From: Hydractinia symbiolongicarpus
Lineage: Eukaryota; Cnidaria; Hydrozoa; Anthoathecata; Hydractiniidae
Direction of reading: 5' to 3'
Length of the DNA stretch: 64,000 nucleotides
Assembly: GCF_029227915.1 (NCBI RefSeq)
Contig: NC_079878.1
Coordinates: 33,135,501-33,199,500, forward strand
A program made the position numbers and the translations under genes. Position 1 is the stretch's first letter, and each line of letters starts with the position of its first letter. Below the pieces are notes generated by a model. That model saw nothing but the letters and a program-made list of their open reading frames with translations, searched no databases and had not been told where the DNA came from. Shown one piece after another: positions 24,268 through 37,189 of the stretch.

Positions 24268-25506
24268 TGGGTACTTTCTTTGTATACATTCGACTATACC
24301 GGCCAAGCCCGAGATTTACGGGAAATCGCGGGTTTTCGTTTGCCGGCGATTAAACCACTTTCATTAAGCGTCTCATCAAAAATGAAAACATTTTTAAAAA
24401 CTACAAATCTCATGGGCTTTAGTGGTGAAATAATAATTTAAAAAATCCTTCGGGAAATGAGTATACACCCTGGGTACTATCTTATTATACTTTTGACTAT
24501 ACGGGCCGAGTCCGGGATTTACGGGAAATCGCGGGTTTTCGTTTGCCGGCGATTAAACTTCTTTAATTCAGCGTCTCATCAAAAATGAAAACATTTTTGA
24601 AAACTACAAGTCTCATGCGTTTTAGTGCTGAAAAAAAAATTTAAAAAATCGTTCGGGAAATGAGTTTACTCCATGGGTACTTTCTTTGTATACTTTTGAC
24701 TATGCCGGCTGAGTCCGGGGTTTACGGGAAATGGCGGGTTTTCGTTTTCCGGCGATTAAACGTCTTTTATTCAGCGTCTCATCAAAAATGAAAACATTTT
24801 TGAAAACTACTAGTCTCATGCGTTTTAGTGGTGAAAAAATAATTTAAAAAATTGTTCAGGAAATGAGTTTACTCCCTGGGTACTTTCTTTGTATACTTTT
24901 GATTATACGGGCCAAGTCCAGGGTTTACGGGAAATGGCGGGTTTTTGTTTGCCGGCGATTAAACTTCTTTTATTCAGCGTCTCATCAAAAATGAAAACAT
25001 TTTTAAAAACTACAAGTCTCATGGGCTTTAGTGGTGAAATAATAATTTAAAAAATCGTTCGGGAAATGAGTATACACCCTGGGTACTATCTTATTATACT
25101 TTTGACTATACGGGCCGAGTCCGGGGTTTACGGGAAATGGCGGGTTTTCGTTTGCCGGCGATTAAACGTCTTTTTTTCAGCGTCTCATCAAAAATGAAAA
25201 CATTTTTGAAAACTACTAGTCTCATGCGTTTTAGTGGTGAAAAATAATTTAAAAAATCGTTCGGGAAATGAGTTTACTCCCTGGGTACTTTCTTTGTATA
25301 CTTTTGACTATACGGGCCGAGTCCAGGGTTTACGGGAAATGGCGGGTTTTCGTTTGCCGGCGATTAAACTTCTTTTATTCAGCGTCTCATCAAAAATGAA
25401 AACATTTTTAAAAACTACAAATCTCATGGGCTTTAGTGGTGAAATAATAATTTAAAAAATCTTTCGGGAAATGAGTATACACCCTGGGTACTACCTAATT
25501 ATACTT
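24268..25506 (+). repeat. Rearranged 6-mer HOR monomers with a visible hybrid junction
   Basis: Order here is k-c-f-g-hybrid-b, where k is a type A-like monomer (CATTCGACTATACCGGCC, CCGAGATTTACGGG, CCACTTTCATTAAG). Near 25070-25150 one monomer starts as c (GAGTATACACCCTGGG, CTATCTTATTATAC) and continues as a (GGGGTTTACGGGAAATGG, CGTCTTTTTTT, CTACTAG). This is a recombination product with its joint between about 25100 and 25125. The GTGGTGAAAAATAATTT marker of the a-b step recurs at 25234. Confidence 0.85.
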
Positions 25507-26318
25507 TTGACTATACGGGCCGAGTCCGGGATTTACGGGAAATCGCGGGTTTTCGTTTGCCGGCGATTAAACTTCTTTAATTCAGCGTCTCATCAAAAAT
25601 GAAAACATTTTTGAAAACTACAAGTCTCATGCGTTTTAGTGCTGAAAAAAAAATTTAAAAAATCGTTTTGGAAATGAGTTTACTCACAGGGTACTTTCTT
25701 TGTATACATTCGACTATACCGGCCAAGCCCGAGATTTACGGGAAATCGCGGGTTTTCGTTTGCCGGCGATTAAACCACTTTCATTAAGCGTCTCATCAAA
25801 AATGAAAACATTTTTAAAAACTACAAATCTCATGGGCTTTAGTGGTGAAATAATAATTTAAAAAATCGTTCGGGAAATGAGTATACACCCTGGGTACTAT
25901 CTTATTATACTTTTGACTATACGGGCCGAGTCCGGGATTTACGGGAAATCGCGGGTTTTCGTTTGCCGGCGATTAAACTTCTTTAATTCAGCGTCTCATC
26001 AAAAATGAAAACATTTTTGAAAACTACAAGTCTCATGCGTTTTAGTGCTGAAAAAAAAATTTAAAAAATCGTTTTGGAAATGAGTTTACTCACAGGGTAC
26101 TTTCTTTGTATACATTCGACTATACCGGCCAAGCCCGAGATTTACGGGAAATCGCGGGTTTTCGTTTGCCGGCGATTAAACCACTTTCATTAAGCGTCTC
26201 ATCAAAAATGAAAACATTTTTAAAAACTACAAATCTCATGGGCTTTAGTGGTGAAATAATAATTTAAAAAATCGTTCGGGAAATGAGTATACACCCTGGG
26301 TACTATCTTATTATACTT
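25507..26318 (+). repeat. c-k dimer, 406 bp, two tandem copies
   Basis: The pair c (GAGTATACACC, CTTCTTTAATTCAG, GTGCTGAAAAAAAAA, ATCGTTTTGG) and k (CTCACAGGG, CATTCGACTATACCGGCC, CCACTTTCATTAAG, AAATCTCATGGGC) is repeated. ACCGGCCAAG anchors at 25718 and 26124 are 406 bp apart, twice 203. A third c monomer follows at about 26290. A k monomer of the same kind stands alone at 24298. Confidence 0.88.
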
Positions 26319-27287
26319 TTGACTATACGGGCCGAGTCCGGGATTTACGGGAAATCGCGGGTTTTCGTTTGCCGGCGATTAAACTTCTTTAATTCAGCGT
26401 CTCATCAAAAATGAAAACATTTTGGAAAACTACAAGTCTCATGCGTTTTAGTGCTGAAGAAAAAATTTAAAAAATCGTTCGGAAAATGAGTTTACTCCAT
26501 GGGTACTTTCTTTGTATACTTTTGACTATGCCGGCCGAGTCCGGGGTTTACGGGAAATGGCGGGTTTTCGTTTGCCGGCGATTAAACGTCTTTTATTCAG
26601 CGTCTCATCAAAAATGAAAACATTTTTGAAAACTACTAGTCTCATGCGTTTTAGTGGTGAAAAATTAATTTAAAAAATTGTTCAGGAAATGAGTTTACTC
26701 CCTGGGTACTTTCTTTGTATACTTTTGATTATACGGGCCAAGTCCAGGGTTTACGGGAAATGGCGGGTTTTCGTTTGCCGGCGATTAAACTTCTTTTATT
26801 CAGCGTCTCATCAAAAATGAAAACATTTTTAAAAACTACAAGTCTCATGGGCTTTAGTGGTGAAATAATAATTTAAAAAATCGTTCGGGAAATGAGTATG
26901 CACCCTGGGTACTATCTTATTATACTTTTGACTATACGGGCCGAGTCCGGGATTTACGGGAAATCGCAGGTTTTCGTTTGCCGGCGATTAAACTTTTTTC
27001 ATTCAGCGTCTCATCAAAAATGACAACATTTTTGAAAACTACAAGTCTCATGTGTTTTAGTGGTGAAAATATAATTTAAAAAATCGTTCGGGAAATGAGT
27101 TTACTCCCTGGGTACTTTCTTTGTATACTTTTGACTATACGGACCGAGTCCGGGGTTTACGGGAAATGGCGGGTTTTCGTTTGCCGGCGATTAAACTTCT
27201 TTTATTCGGCGTCTCATCAAAAATGAAAACATTTTTGAAAACTACAAGTCTCATGCGTTTTAGTGGTGAAAAGATAATTTAAAAAAT
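26319..27287 (+). repeat. c-f-g-h-type monomers leading into the tetramer block
   Basis: One more c-f-g-h series occurs with small changes (CATTTTGGAAAAC near 26421, GTGCTGAAGAAAAAATTT near 26452, GAAAAATTAATTT near 26660, GAGTATGCACCC near 26893, AAACTTTTTTCATTCAG near 26992). It is followed by a type B monomer with GGACCGAGTCCGGGG, TTATTCGGCGTC and GAAAAGATAATTT. A closely similar c-f-g-h series stands at about 30310-31130, near-identical by eye. Confidence 0.8.
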
Positions 27288-28720
27288 CGTTTTGGAAATG
27301 AGTTTACTCACAGGGTACTTTCTTTGTATACATTCGACTATACCGGCCAAGCCCGAGATTTACGGGAAATCGCGGGTTTTCGTTTGCCGGCGATTAAACC
27401 ACTTTCATTAAGGGTCTCATCAAAAATAAAAACATTTCTGAAAACTACAAATCTCATGCGTTTTAGTGGTGAAAAAATAATTTAAAAAATCGTTCGGGAA
27501 ATGAGTTTACTCCCTGGGTACTTTCTTTGTATACTTTTGACTATACGAGCCGAGTCCGGGATTTACGGGAAATCGCGGGTTTTCGTTTGCCGGCGATTAA
27601 ACTTCTTTTATTCAGCGTCTCATCAAAAATGAAAACATTTTTAAAAACTACAAGTCTCATGGGCTTTAGTGGTGAAATAATAATTCAAAAAATCGTTTGG
27701 GAAATGAGTTTACTCCCTGGGTACTTTCTTTGTATACTTTTGACTTGGCGGGCCGAGTCCGGGGTTTACGGGAAATGGCGGGTTTTCGTTTGCCGGCGAT
27801 TAAACGTCTTTTATTCAGCGTCTCATCAAAAATGAAAACATTTTTGAAAACTACAAGTCTCATGCGTTTTAGTGGTGAAAAAATAATTTAAAAAATCGTT
27901 CGGGAAATGAGTTTACTCCCTGGGTACTTTCTTTGTATACTTTTGATTATACGGACCGAGTCCGGGATTTACGGGAAATGGCGGGTTTTCGTTTGCCAGC
28001 GATTAAACTTCTTTTATTCAGCGTCTCATCAAAAATGAAAACATTTTTGAAAACTACAAGTCTCATGCGTTTTAGTGGTGAAAAGATAATTTAAAAAATC
28101 GTTTTGGAAATGAGTTTACTCACAGGGTACTTTCTTTGTATACATTCGACTATACCGGCCAAGCTCGAGATTTACGGGAAATCGCGGGTTTTCGTTTGCC
28201 GGCGATTAAACCACTTTCATTAAGCGTCTCATCAAAAATGAAAACATTTCTGAAAACTACAAGTCTCATGCGTTTTAGTGGTGAAAAAATAATTTAAAAA
28301 ATCGTTCGGGAAATGAGTTTACTCCCTGGGTACTTTCTTTGTATACTTTTGACTATACGAGCCGAGTCCGGGATTTACGGGAAATCGCGGGTTTTCGTTT
28401 GCCGGCGATTAAACTTCTTTTATTCAGCGTCTCATCAAAAATGAAAACATTTTTAAAAACTACAAGTCTCATGGGCTTTAGTGGTGAAATAATAATTCAA
28501 AAAATCGTTTGGGAAATGAGTTTACTCCCTGGGTACTTTCTTTGTATACTTTTGACTTGGCGGGCTGAGTCCGGGGTTTACGGGAAATGGCGGGTTTTCG
28601 TTTGCCGGCGATTAAACGTCTTTTCTTCAGCGTCTCATTAAAAATGAAAACATTTTTGAAAACTACAAGTCTCATGCGTTTTAGTGGTGAAAAGATAATT
28701 TAAAAAATCGTTCGGGAAAT
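27288..28720 (+). repeat. Tetramer HOR k-q-r-p, 812 bp period
   Basis: Four monomers repeat after exactly 812 bp. k: CTCACAGGG, CATTCGACTATACCGGCC. q: CTATACGAGCCGAG, AATAATTCAAAAAATCG. r: GACTTGGCGGGC, GGGGTTTACGGGAAATGG. p: GATTATACGGACCGAG, GAAAAGATAATTT. The ACCGGCC anchor is at 27342 and 28154. The first set is complete. The second ends with r, after which a different series starts at about 28720. Because q has TTCAAAA in place of the usual TTTAAAA, it loses the common stop and gives longer chance reading frames. Confidence 0.87.
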
Positions 28721-31180
28721 AAGTTTACTCCCTGGGTACTTTCTTTGTATACCTTTGATTATACGGGCCGAGTCCAGGGTTTATGGGAAATGGCGGGTTT
28801 TCGTTTGCCGGCGATTAAACTTCTTTTATTCAGCGTCTCATCAAAAATGAAAACATTTTTAAAAACTACAAGTCTCATGGGCTTTAGTGGTGAAATAATA
28901 ATTTAAAAAATCGTTCGGGAAATGAGTTTACACCCTGGGTACTTTCTTATTATACTTTTGACTATACGGGCCGAGTCCGGGATTTACGGGAAATCGCAGG
29001 TTTTCGTTTGCCGGCGATTAAACTTCTTTCATTCAGCGTCTCATCAAAAATGAAAACATTTTTGAAAACTACAAGTCTCATGCGTTTTAGTGGTGAAAAT
29101 ATAATTTAAAAAATCGTTCGGGAAATGAGTTTACTCCCTGGGTACTGTCTTTGTATACTTTTGACTATACGGGGCGAGTCCGGGATTTACGGGAAGTCGC
29201 GGGTTTTCGTTTGCCGGCGAATAAACTTCTTTCATTCAGCGTCTCATCAAAAATGAAAACATTTTTAAAAACTACAAGTCTCATGCCATTTAGTGCTGAA
29301 AAAATAATTTAAAAAATCGTTCGGGAAATGAGTTTACTCCCTGGGTACTTTCTTTGTATACTTTTGACTATGTAGCCGAGTCCGGGGTTTACGGGATATG
29401 ACGGGTTTTCGTTTGCCGGCGATTAAACGTCTTTTATTCAGCGTCTCATCAAAAATGAAAACATTTTTGAAAACTACTAGTCTCATGCGTTTTAGTGGTG
29501 AAAAAATAATTTATAAAATCGTTCGTGAAATGAGTTTACTCCCTGAGTACTTTCTTTGTATACTTTTGATTATACGGGCCGAGTCCAGGGTTTACGGGAA
29601 ATGGCGGGTTTTCGTTTGCCGGCGATTAAAATTCTTTTATTCAGCGTCTCATCAAAAATAAAAACATTTTTAAAAACTACAAGTCTCATGGGCTTTAGTG
29701 GTGAAATAATAATTTAAAAAATCGTTCGGGAAATGAGTATACACCCTGGGTACTATCTTATTATAGTTTTGACTATACGGGCCGAGTCCGGAATTTACGG
29801 GAAATCGCAGGTTTTCGTTTGCCGGCGATTAAACTTCTTTCATTCAGCGTCTCATCAAAAATGACAACATTTTTGAAAACTACAAGTCTCATGCGTTTTA
29901 GTGGTGAAAATATAATTTAAAAAATCGTTCGGGAAATGAGTTTACTCCCTGGGTACTTTCTTTGTATACTTTTGACTATACGGACCGAGTCCGGGGTTTA
30001 CGGGAAATGGCGGGTTTTCGTTTGCCGGCGATTAAACTTCTTTTATTCAGCGTCTCATCAAAAATGAAAACATTTTTGAAAACTACAAGTCTCATGCGTT
30101 TTAGTGGTGAAAAGATAATTTAAAAAATCGTTTTGGAAATGAGTTTACTCACAGGGTACTTTCTTTGTATACATTCGACTATACCGGCCAAGCCCGAGAT
30201 TTACGGGAAATCGCGGGTTTTCGTTTGACGGCGATTAAACCACTTTCATTAAGCGTCTCATCAAAAATGAAAACATTTTTAAAAACTACAAATCTCATGG
30301 GCTTTAGTGGTGAAATAATAATTTAAAAAATCGTTCGGGAAATGAGTATACACCCTGGTTACTATCTTATTATACTTTTGACTATACGGGCCGAGTCCGG
30401 GATTTACGGGAAATCGCGGGTTTTCGTTTGCCGGCGATTAAACTTCTTTAATTCAGCGTCTCATCAAAAATGAAAACATTTTGGAAAACTACAAGTCTCA
30501 TGCGTTTTAGTGCTGAAAAAAAAATTTAAAAAATCGTTCGGAAAATGAGTTTACTCCATGGGTACTTTCTTTGTATACTTTTGACTATGCCGGCCGAGTC
30601 CGGGGTTTACCGGAAATGGCGGGTTTTCGTTTGCCGGCGATTAAACGTCTTTTATTCAGCGTCTCATCAAAAATGAAAACATTTTTGAAAACTACTAGTC
30701 TCATGCGTTTTAGTGGTGAAAAAATAATTTAAAAAATTGTTCAGGAAATGAGTTTAATCCCTGGGTACTTTCTTTGTATACTTTTCATTATACGGGCCAA
30801 GTCCAGGGTTTACGGGAAATGGCGGGTTTTCGTTTGCCGGCGATTAAACTTCTTTTATTCAGCGTCTCATCAAAAATGAAAACATTTTTAAAAACTACAA
30901 GTCTCATGGGCTTTAGTGGTGAAATAATAATTTAAAAAATCGTTCGGGAAATGAGTATACACCCTGGGTACTATCTTATTATACTTTTGACTATACGGGC
31001 CGAGTCCGGGATTTACGGGAAATCGCAGGTTTTCGTTTGCCGGCGATTAAACTTCTTTCATTCAGCGTCTCATCAAAAATGACAACATTTTTGAAAACTA
31101 CAAGTCTCATGCGTTTTAGTGGTGAAAAAATAATTTAAAAAATCGTTCGGGAAATGAGTTTACTCCCTGGGTACTTTCTT
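28721..31180 (+). repeat. s-t-u-v-w module (first copy) plus h/p/k/c/f/g monomers
   Basis: The module starts with GAAATAAGTTTACTCC (28716) and runs s (CCAGGGTTTATGGG), t (TTTACACCCTGGG, CTTATTATAC), u (GTACTGTCTTTG, GGGAAGTCGCGGG, GCGAATAAAC), v (TATGTAGCCGAG, GGGATATGACGGG) and w (CCAGGGTTTACGGG). The v monomer is 2 bp short here (TATGTAGCC against TATGTAGGCC at 32413). From about 29700 the order is h-p-k-c-f-g-h, monomers already seen at 20-27 kb; the k anchor is at 30183. Confidence 0.82.
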
Positions 31181-32299
31181 TGTATACTTTTGATTATACG
31201 GACCGAGTCCGGGGTTTACGGGAAATGGCGGGTTTTCGATTGCCAGCGATTAAACTTCTTTTATTCAGCGTCTCATCAAAAATGAAAACATTTTTGAAAA
31301 CTACAAGTCTCATGCGTTTTAGTGGTGAAAAGATAATTTAAAAAATCGTTTCGGAAATGAGTTTACTCACAGGGTACTTTCTTTGTATACATTCGACTAT
31401 ACCGGCCAAGCTCGAGATTTACGGGAAATCGCGGGTTTTCGTTTGCCGGCGATTAAACCACTTTCATTAAGCGTCTCATCAAAAATGAAAACATTTCTGA
31501 AAACTACAAGTCTCATGCGTTTTAGTGGTGAAAAAATAATTTAAAAAATCGTTCGGGAAATGAGTTTACTCCCTGGGTACTTTCTTTGTATACTTTTGAC
31601 TTGGCGGGCCGAGTCCGGGGTTTACGGGAAATGGCGGGTTTTCGTTTGCCGGCGATTAAACGTCTTTTCTTCAGCGTCTCATTAAAAATGAAAACATTTT
31701 TAAAAACTACAAGTCTCATGCGTTTTAGTGGTGAAAAAATAATTTAAAAAATCGTTCGGGAAATAAGTTTACTCCCTGGGTACTTTCTTTGTATACTTTT
31801 GATTATACGAGCCGAGTCCAGGGTTTATGGGAAATGGCGGGTTTTCGTTTGCCGGCGATTAAACTTCTTTTATTCAGCGTCTCATCAAAAATGAAAACAT
31901 TTTTAAAAACTACAAGTCTCATGGGCTTTAGTGGTGAAATAATAATTTAAAAAATCGTTCGGGAAATGAGTTTACACCCTGGGTACTTTCTTATTATACT
32001 TTTGACTGTACGGGCCGAGTCCGGGATTTACGGGAAATCGCAGGTTTTCGTTTGCCGGCGATTAAACTTCTTTCATTCAGCGTCTCATCAAAAATGAAAA
32101 CATTTTTGAAAACTACAAGTCTCATGCGTTTTAGTGGTGAAAATATAATTTAAAAAATCGTTCGGGAAATGAGTTTACTCCCTGGGTACTGTCTTTGTAT
32201 ACTTTTGACTATACGGGCCGAGTCCGGGATTTACGGGAAGTCGCGGGTTTTCGTTTGCCGGCGAATAAACTTCTTTCATTCAGCGTCTCATCAAAAATG
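31181..32299 (+). repeat. p-k-r then s-t-u, second copy of the 27.9-29.3 kb order
   Basis: p (GATTATACGGACCGAG), k (ACCGGCC anchor at 31401) and r (GACTTGGCGGGC) occur without the q monomer that separates k and r at 27.5 and 28.3 kb. They are followed by GAAATAAGTTTAC at about 31761 and the s-t-u series. This is therefore a second copy of the tetramer-to-module transition with one monomer deleted, or the other copies have one inserted. Confidence 0.82.
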
Positions 32300-34430
32300 A
32301 AAACATTTTTAAAAACTACAAGTCTCATGCGTTTTAGTGCTGAAAAAATAATTTAAAAAATCGTTCGGGAAATGAGTTTACTCCCTGGGTACTTTCTTTG
32401 TATACTTTTGACTATGTAGGCCGAGTCCGGGGTTTACGGGATATGGCGGGTTTTCGTTTGCCGGCGATTAAACGTCTTTTATTCAGCGTCTCATCAAAAA
32501 TGAAAACATTTTTGAAAACTACTAGTCTCATGCGTTTTAGTGGTGAAAAAATAATTTATAAAATCGTTCGTAAAATGAGTTTACTCCCTGGGTACTTTCT
32601 TTGTATACTTTTGATTATACGGGCCGAGTCCAGGGTTTACGGGAAATGGCGGGTTTTCGTTTGCCGGCGATTAAACTTCTTTTATTCAGCGTCTCATCAA
32701 AAATAAAAACATTTTTAAAAACTACAAGTCTCATGGGCTTTAGTGGTGAAATAATAATTAAAAAAATCGTTCGGGAAATGAGTTTACACTCTGGGTACTT
32801 TCTTATTATACTTTTGACTATACGGGCCGAGTCCGGGATTTACGGGAAATCGCAGGTTTTCGTTTGCCGGCGATTAAACTTCTTTCATTCAGCGTCCCAT
32901 CAAAAATGAAAACATTTTTGAAAACTACAAGTCTCATGCGTTTTAGTGGTGAAAATATAATTTAAAAAATTGTTCGGGAAATGAGTTTACTCCCTGGGTA
33001 CTTTCTTTGTATACTTTTGACTATACGGGCCGAGTCCGGGATTTACGGGAAGTCGCGGGTTTTCGTTTCCCGGCGATTAAACTTCTTTTATTCAGCGTCT
33101 CATCAAAAATGAAAACATTTTTAAAAACTACAAGTCTCATGGGCTTTAGTGGTGAAATAATAATTAAAAAAATCGTTCGGGAAATGAGTTTACACCCTGG
33201 ATACTTTCTTTGTATACTTTTGACTATACGGGCCGAGTCCGGGATTTACGGGAAATCGCAGGTTTTCGTTTGCCGGCGACTAAACTTCTTTCATTCAGCG
33301 TCTCATCAAAAATGAAAACATTTTTGAAAACTACAAGTCTCATGCGTTTTAGTGGTGAAAAAACAATTTAGAAAATCGCTCGGGAAATGAGTTTACTCCC
33401 TGGGTACTTTCTTTGTATTCTTTTGATTATACGGACCGAGTCCGGGGTTTACGGGAAATGGCGGGTTTTCGTTTGCCAGAGATTAAACTTCTTTTATTCA
33501 GCGTCTCATCAAAAATGAAAACATTTTTGAAAACTACAAGTCTCATGCGTTTTAGTGGTGAAAATATAATTTAAAAAATCGTTTTGGAAATGAGTTTACT
33601 CACAGGGTACTTTCTTTGTATACATTCGACTATACCGACCAAGCCCGGGATTTACGGGAAATCGCGGGTTTTCGTTTGCCGGCGATTAAACCACTTTCAT
33701 TAAGCGTCTCATCAAAAATGAAAACATTTTTAAAAACTACAAGTCTCATGGGCTTTAGTGGTGAAATAATAATTTAAAAAATCGTTCGGGAAATGAGTTT
33801 ACACCCTGGATACTTTCTTTGTATACTTTTGACTATACGGGCCGAGTCCGGGATTTACGGGAAATCGCAGGTTTTCGTTTGCCGGCAACTGAACTTCTTT
33901 CATTCAGCGTCTCATCAAAAATGAAAACATTTTTGAAAACTACAAGTCTCATGCGTTTTAGTGGTGAAAAAATAATTTAAAAAATCGTTCGGGAAATGAG
34001 TTTACTCCCTGGGTACTTGTTTTGTATACTTTTGATTATACGGACCGAGTCCGGGGTTTACGGGAAATGGCGGGTTTTCGTTTGCCGGCGATTAAACTTC
34101 TTTTATTCAGCGTCTCATCAAAAATGAAAACATTTTTGAAAACTACAAGTCTCATGCGTTTTAGTGGTGAAAAGATAATTTAAAAAATCGTTTTGGAAAT
34201 GAGTTTACTCACAGGGTACTTTCTTTGTATACATTCGACTATACCGGCCAAGCCCGGGATTTACGGGAAATCGCGGGTTTTCGTTTGCCGGCGATTAAAC
34301 CACTTTTATTAAGCGTCTCATCAAAAATGAAAACATTTCTGAAAACTACAAGTCTCATGCGTTTTAGTGGTGAAAAAATAATTTAAAAAATCGTTCGGGA
34401 AATGAGTTTACTCCCTGGGTACTTTCTTTG
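32300..34430 (+). repeat. 2434 bp-period duplication, copy 1
   Basis: About 10.5 monomers (v-w-t-u and following units) recur 2434 bp downstream. Shared markers include TATGTAGGCC at 32413, GAAATAATAATTAAAAAAATCG near 32746, CGTTTCCCGGCG near 33066, CCTGGATACTTTC near 33197, AAACAATTTAGAAAATCG at 33361, TTTGCCAGAGATT near 33474 and CCACTTTTATTAAG near 34299. Differences from copy 2 are sparse, for example CGCTCGGG at about 33378 and GGCAACTGAAC near 33884. It ends near 34430, where the copies diverge. Confidence 0.88.
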
Positions 34431-34734
34431 TATACTTTTGACTATACGGGCCAAGCCGGGATTTACGGGAAATCGCGGGTTTTCGTTTGCCGGCGATTAA
34501 ACTTCTTTTATTCAGCGTCTCATCAAAAATGAAAACATTTTTAAAAACTACAAGTCTTATGCGTTTTAGTGGTGAAAAAATAATTTAAAAAATCGTTCGG
34601 GAAATGAGTTTACTCCCTGGGTACTTTCTTTGTATACTTTTGACTATACGGGCCAAGCCGGGATTTACGGGAAATCGCGGGTTTTCGTTTGCCGGCGATT
34701 AAACTTCTTTTATTCAGCGTCTCATCAAAAATAA
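34431..34734 (+). repeat. Two short type A/B hybrid monomers between duplication copies
   Basis: About 1.5 monomers separate the matching parts of the 2434 bp duplication. They carry CCAAGCCGGGATTTACGGG with the one-base-shorter AGCCGGG, TACTTTTGAC and CTTCTTTTATTCAG, and one has CTTATGCG. That combination is otherwise typical of the left part of the window (for example 8280-8400, 10710-10830). Confidence 0.7.
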
Positions 34735-36864
34735 AAACATTTTTAAAAACTACAAGTCTCATGCGTTTTAGTGCTGAAAAAATGATTTAAAAAATCGTTC
34801 GGGAAATGAATTTACTCCCTGGGTACTTTCTTTGTATACTTTTGACTATGTAGGCCGAGTCCGGGGTTTACGGGATATGGCGGGTTTTCGTTTGCCGGCG
34901 ATTAAACGTCTTTTATTCAGCGTCTCATCAAAAATGAAAACATTTTTGAAAACTACTAGTCTCATGCGTTTTAGTGGTGAAAAAATAATTTATAAAATCG
35001 TTCGTGAAATGAGTTTACTCCCTGGGTACTTTCTTTGTATACTTTTGATTATACGGGCCGAGTCCAGGCTTTACGGGAAATGGCGGGTTTTCGTTTGCCG
35101 GCGATTAAACTTCTTTTATTCAGCGTCTCATCAAAAATAAAAACATTTTTAAAAACTACAAGTCTCATGGGCTTTAGTGGTGAAATAATAATTAAAAAAA
35201 TCGTTCGGGAAATGAGTTTACACCCTGGGTACTTTCTTATTATACTTTTGACTATACGGGCCGAGTCCGGGATTTACGGGAAATCGCAGGTTTTCGTTTG
35301 CCGGCGATTAAACTTCTTTCATTCAGCGTCCCATCAAAAATGAAAACATTTTTGAAAACTACAAGTCTCATGCGTTTTAGTGGTGAAAATATAATTTAAA
35401 AAATTGTTCGGGAAATCAGTTTACTCCCTGGGTACTTTCTTTGTATACTTTTGACTATACGGGCCGAGTCCGGGATTTACGGGAAGTCGCGGGTTTTCGT
35501 TTCCCGGCGATTAAACTTCTTTTATTCAGCGTCTCATCAAAAATGAAAACATTTTTAAAAACTACAAGTCTCATGGGCTTTAGTGGTGAAATAATAATTA
35601 AAAAAATCGTTCGGGAAATGAGTTTACACCCTGGATACTTTCTTTGTATACTTTTGGCTATACGGGCCGAGTCCGGGATTTACGGGAAATCGCAGGTTTT
35701 CGTTTGCCGGCGACTAAACTTCTTTCATTCAGCGTCTCATCAAAAATGAAAACATTTTTGAAAACTACAAGTCTCATGCGTTTTGGTGGTGAAAAAACAA
35801 TTTAGAAAATCGTTCGGGAAATGAGTTTACTCCCTGGGTACTTTCTTTGTATACTTTTGATTATACGGACCGAGTCCGGGGTTTACGGGAAATGGCGGGT
35901 TTTCGTTTGCCAGAGATTAAACTTCTTTTATTCAGCGTCTCATCAAAAATGAAAACATTTTTGAAAACTACAAGTCTCATGCGTTTTAGTGGTGAAAATA
36001 TAATTTAAAAAATCGTTTTGGAAATGAGTTTACTCACAGGGTACTTTCTTTGTATACATTCGACTATACCGACCAAGCCCGGGATTTACGGGAAATCGCG
36101 GGTTTTCGTTTGCCGGCGATTAAACCACTTTCATTAAGCGTCTCATCAAAAATGAAAACATTTTTAAAAACTACAAGTCTCATGGGCTTTAGTGGTGAAA
36201 TAATAATTTAAAAAATCGTTCGGGAAATGAGTTTACACCCTGGATACTTTCTTTGTATACTTTTGACTATACGGGCCGAGTCCGGGATTTACGGGAAATC
36301 GCAGGTTTTCGTTTGCCGGCGACTAAACTTCTTTCATTCAGCGTCTCATCAAAAATGAAAACATTTTTGAAAACTACAAGTCTCATGCGTTTTAGTGGTG
36401 AAAAAATAATTTAAAAAATCGTTCGGGAAATGAGTTTACTCCCTGGGTACTTTCTTTGTATACTTTTGATTATACGGACCGAGTCCGGGGTTTACGGGAA
36501 ATGGCGGGTTTTCGTTTGCCGGCGATTAAACTTCTTTTATTCAGCGTCTCATCAAAAATGAAAACATTTTTGAAAACTACAAGTCTCATGCGTTTTAGTG
36601 GTGAAAAGATAATTTAAAAAATCGTTTTGGAAATGAGTTTACTCACAGGGTACTTTCTTTGTATACATTCGACTATACCGGCCAAGCCCGGGATTTACGG
36701 GAAATCGCGGGTTTTCGTTTGCCGGCGATTAAACCACTTTTATTAAACGTCTCATCAAAAATGAAAACATTTCTGAAAACTACAAGTCTCATGCGTTTTA
36801 GTGGTGAAAAAATAATTTAAAAAATCGTTCGGGAAATGAGTTTACTCCCTGGGTACTTTCTTTG
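34735..36864 (+). repeat. 2434 bp-period duplication, copy 2
   Basis: This parallels 32300-34430 with the same variant order: TATGTAGGCC near 34847, GAAATAATAATTAAAAAAATCG near 35180, CGTTTCCCGGCG near 35500, AAACAATTTAG near 35795, CCAGAGATT near 35908 and CCACTTTTATTAAACG near 36731. It departs after about 36864, where TTTGTATTCTTTTGAC replaces TTTGTATACTTTTGAC. Copy-specific changes include CCAGGCTTTACGGG near 35062 and GGAAATCAGTTTAC near 35410. Confidence 0.88.
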
Positions 36865-37189
36865 TATTCTTTTGACTATACGGGCCGAGTCCGGGATTTA
36901 CGGGAAATCGCGGGTTTTCGTTTGCCGGCGATTAAACCACTTTTATTAAGCGTCTCATCAAAAATGAAAACATTTCTGAAAACTACAAGTCTCATGCGTT
37001 TTAGTGGTGAAAAAATAATTTAAAAAATCGTTCGGGAAATGAGTTTACTCCCTGGGTACTTTCTTTGTATTCTTTTGACTATACGGGCCGAGTCCGGGAT
37101 TTACGGGAAATCGCAGGTTTTCGTTTGCCGGCGATTAAACTTCTTTTATTCAGCGTCTCATCAAAAATGAAAACATTTTTGAAAACTAC
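36865..37189 (+). repeat. TTTGTATTC monomers
   Basis: One and a half monomers carry TTTGTATTCTTTTGAC (near 36860 and 37063), with a CCACTTTTATTAAG end in the first and CTTCTTTTATTCAG in the second. The same GTATTC variant occurs near 40920, just after the third copy of the 2434 bp module, so the neighbour was duplicated along with it. Confidence 0.7.
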
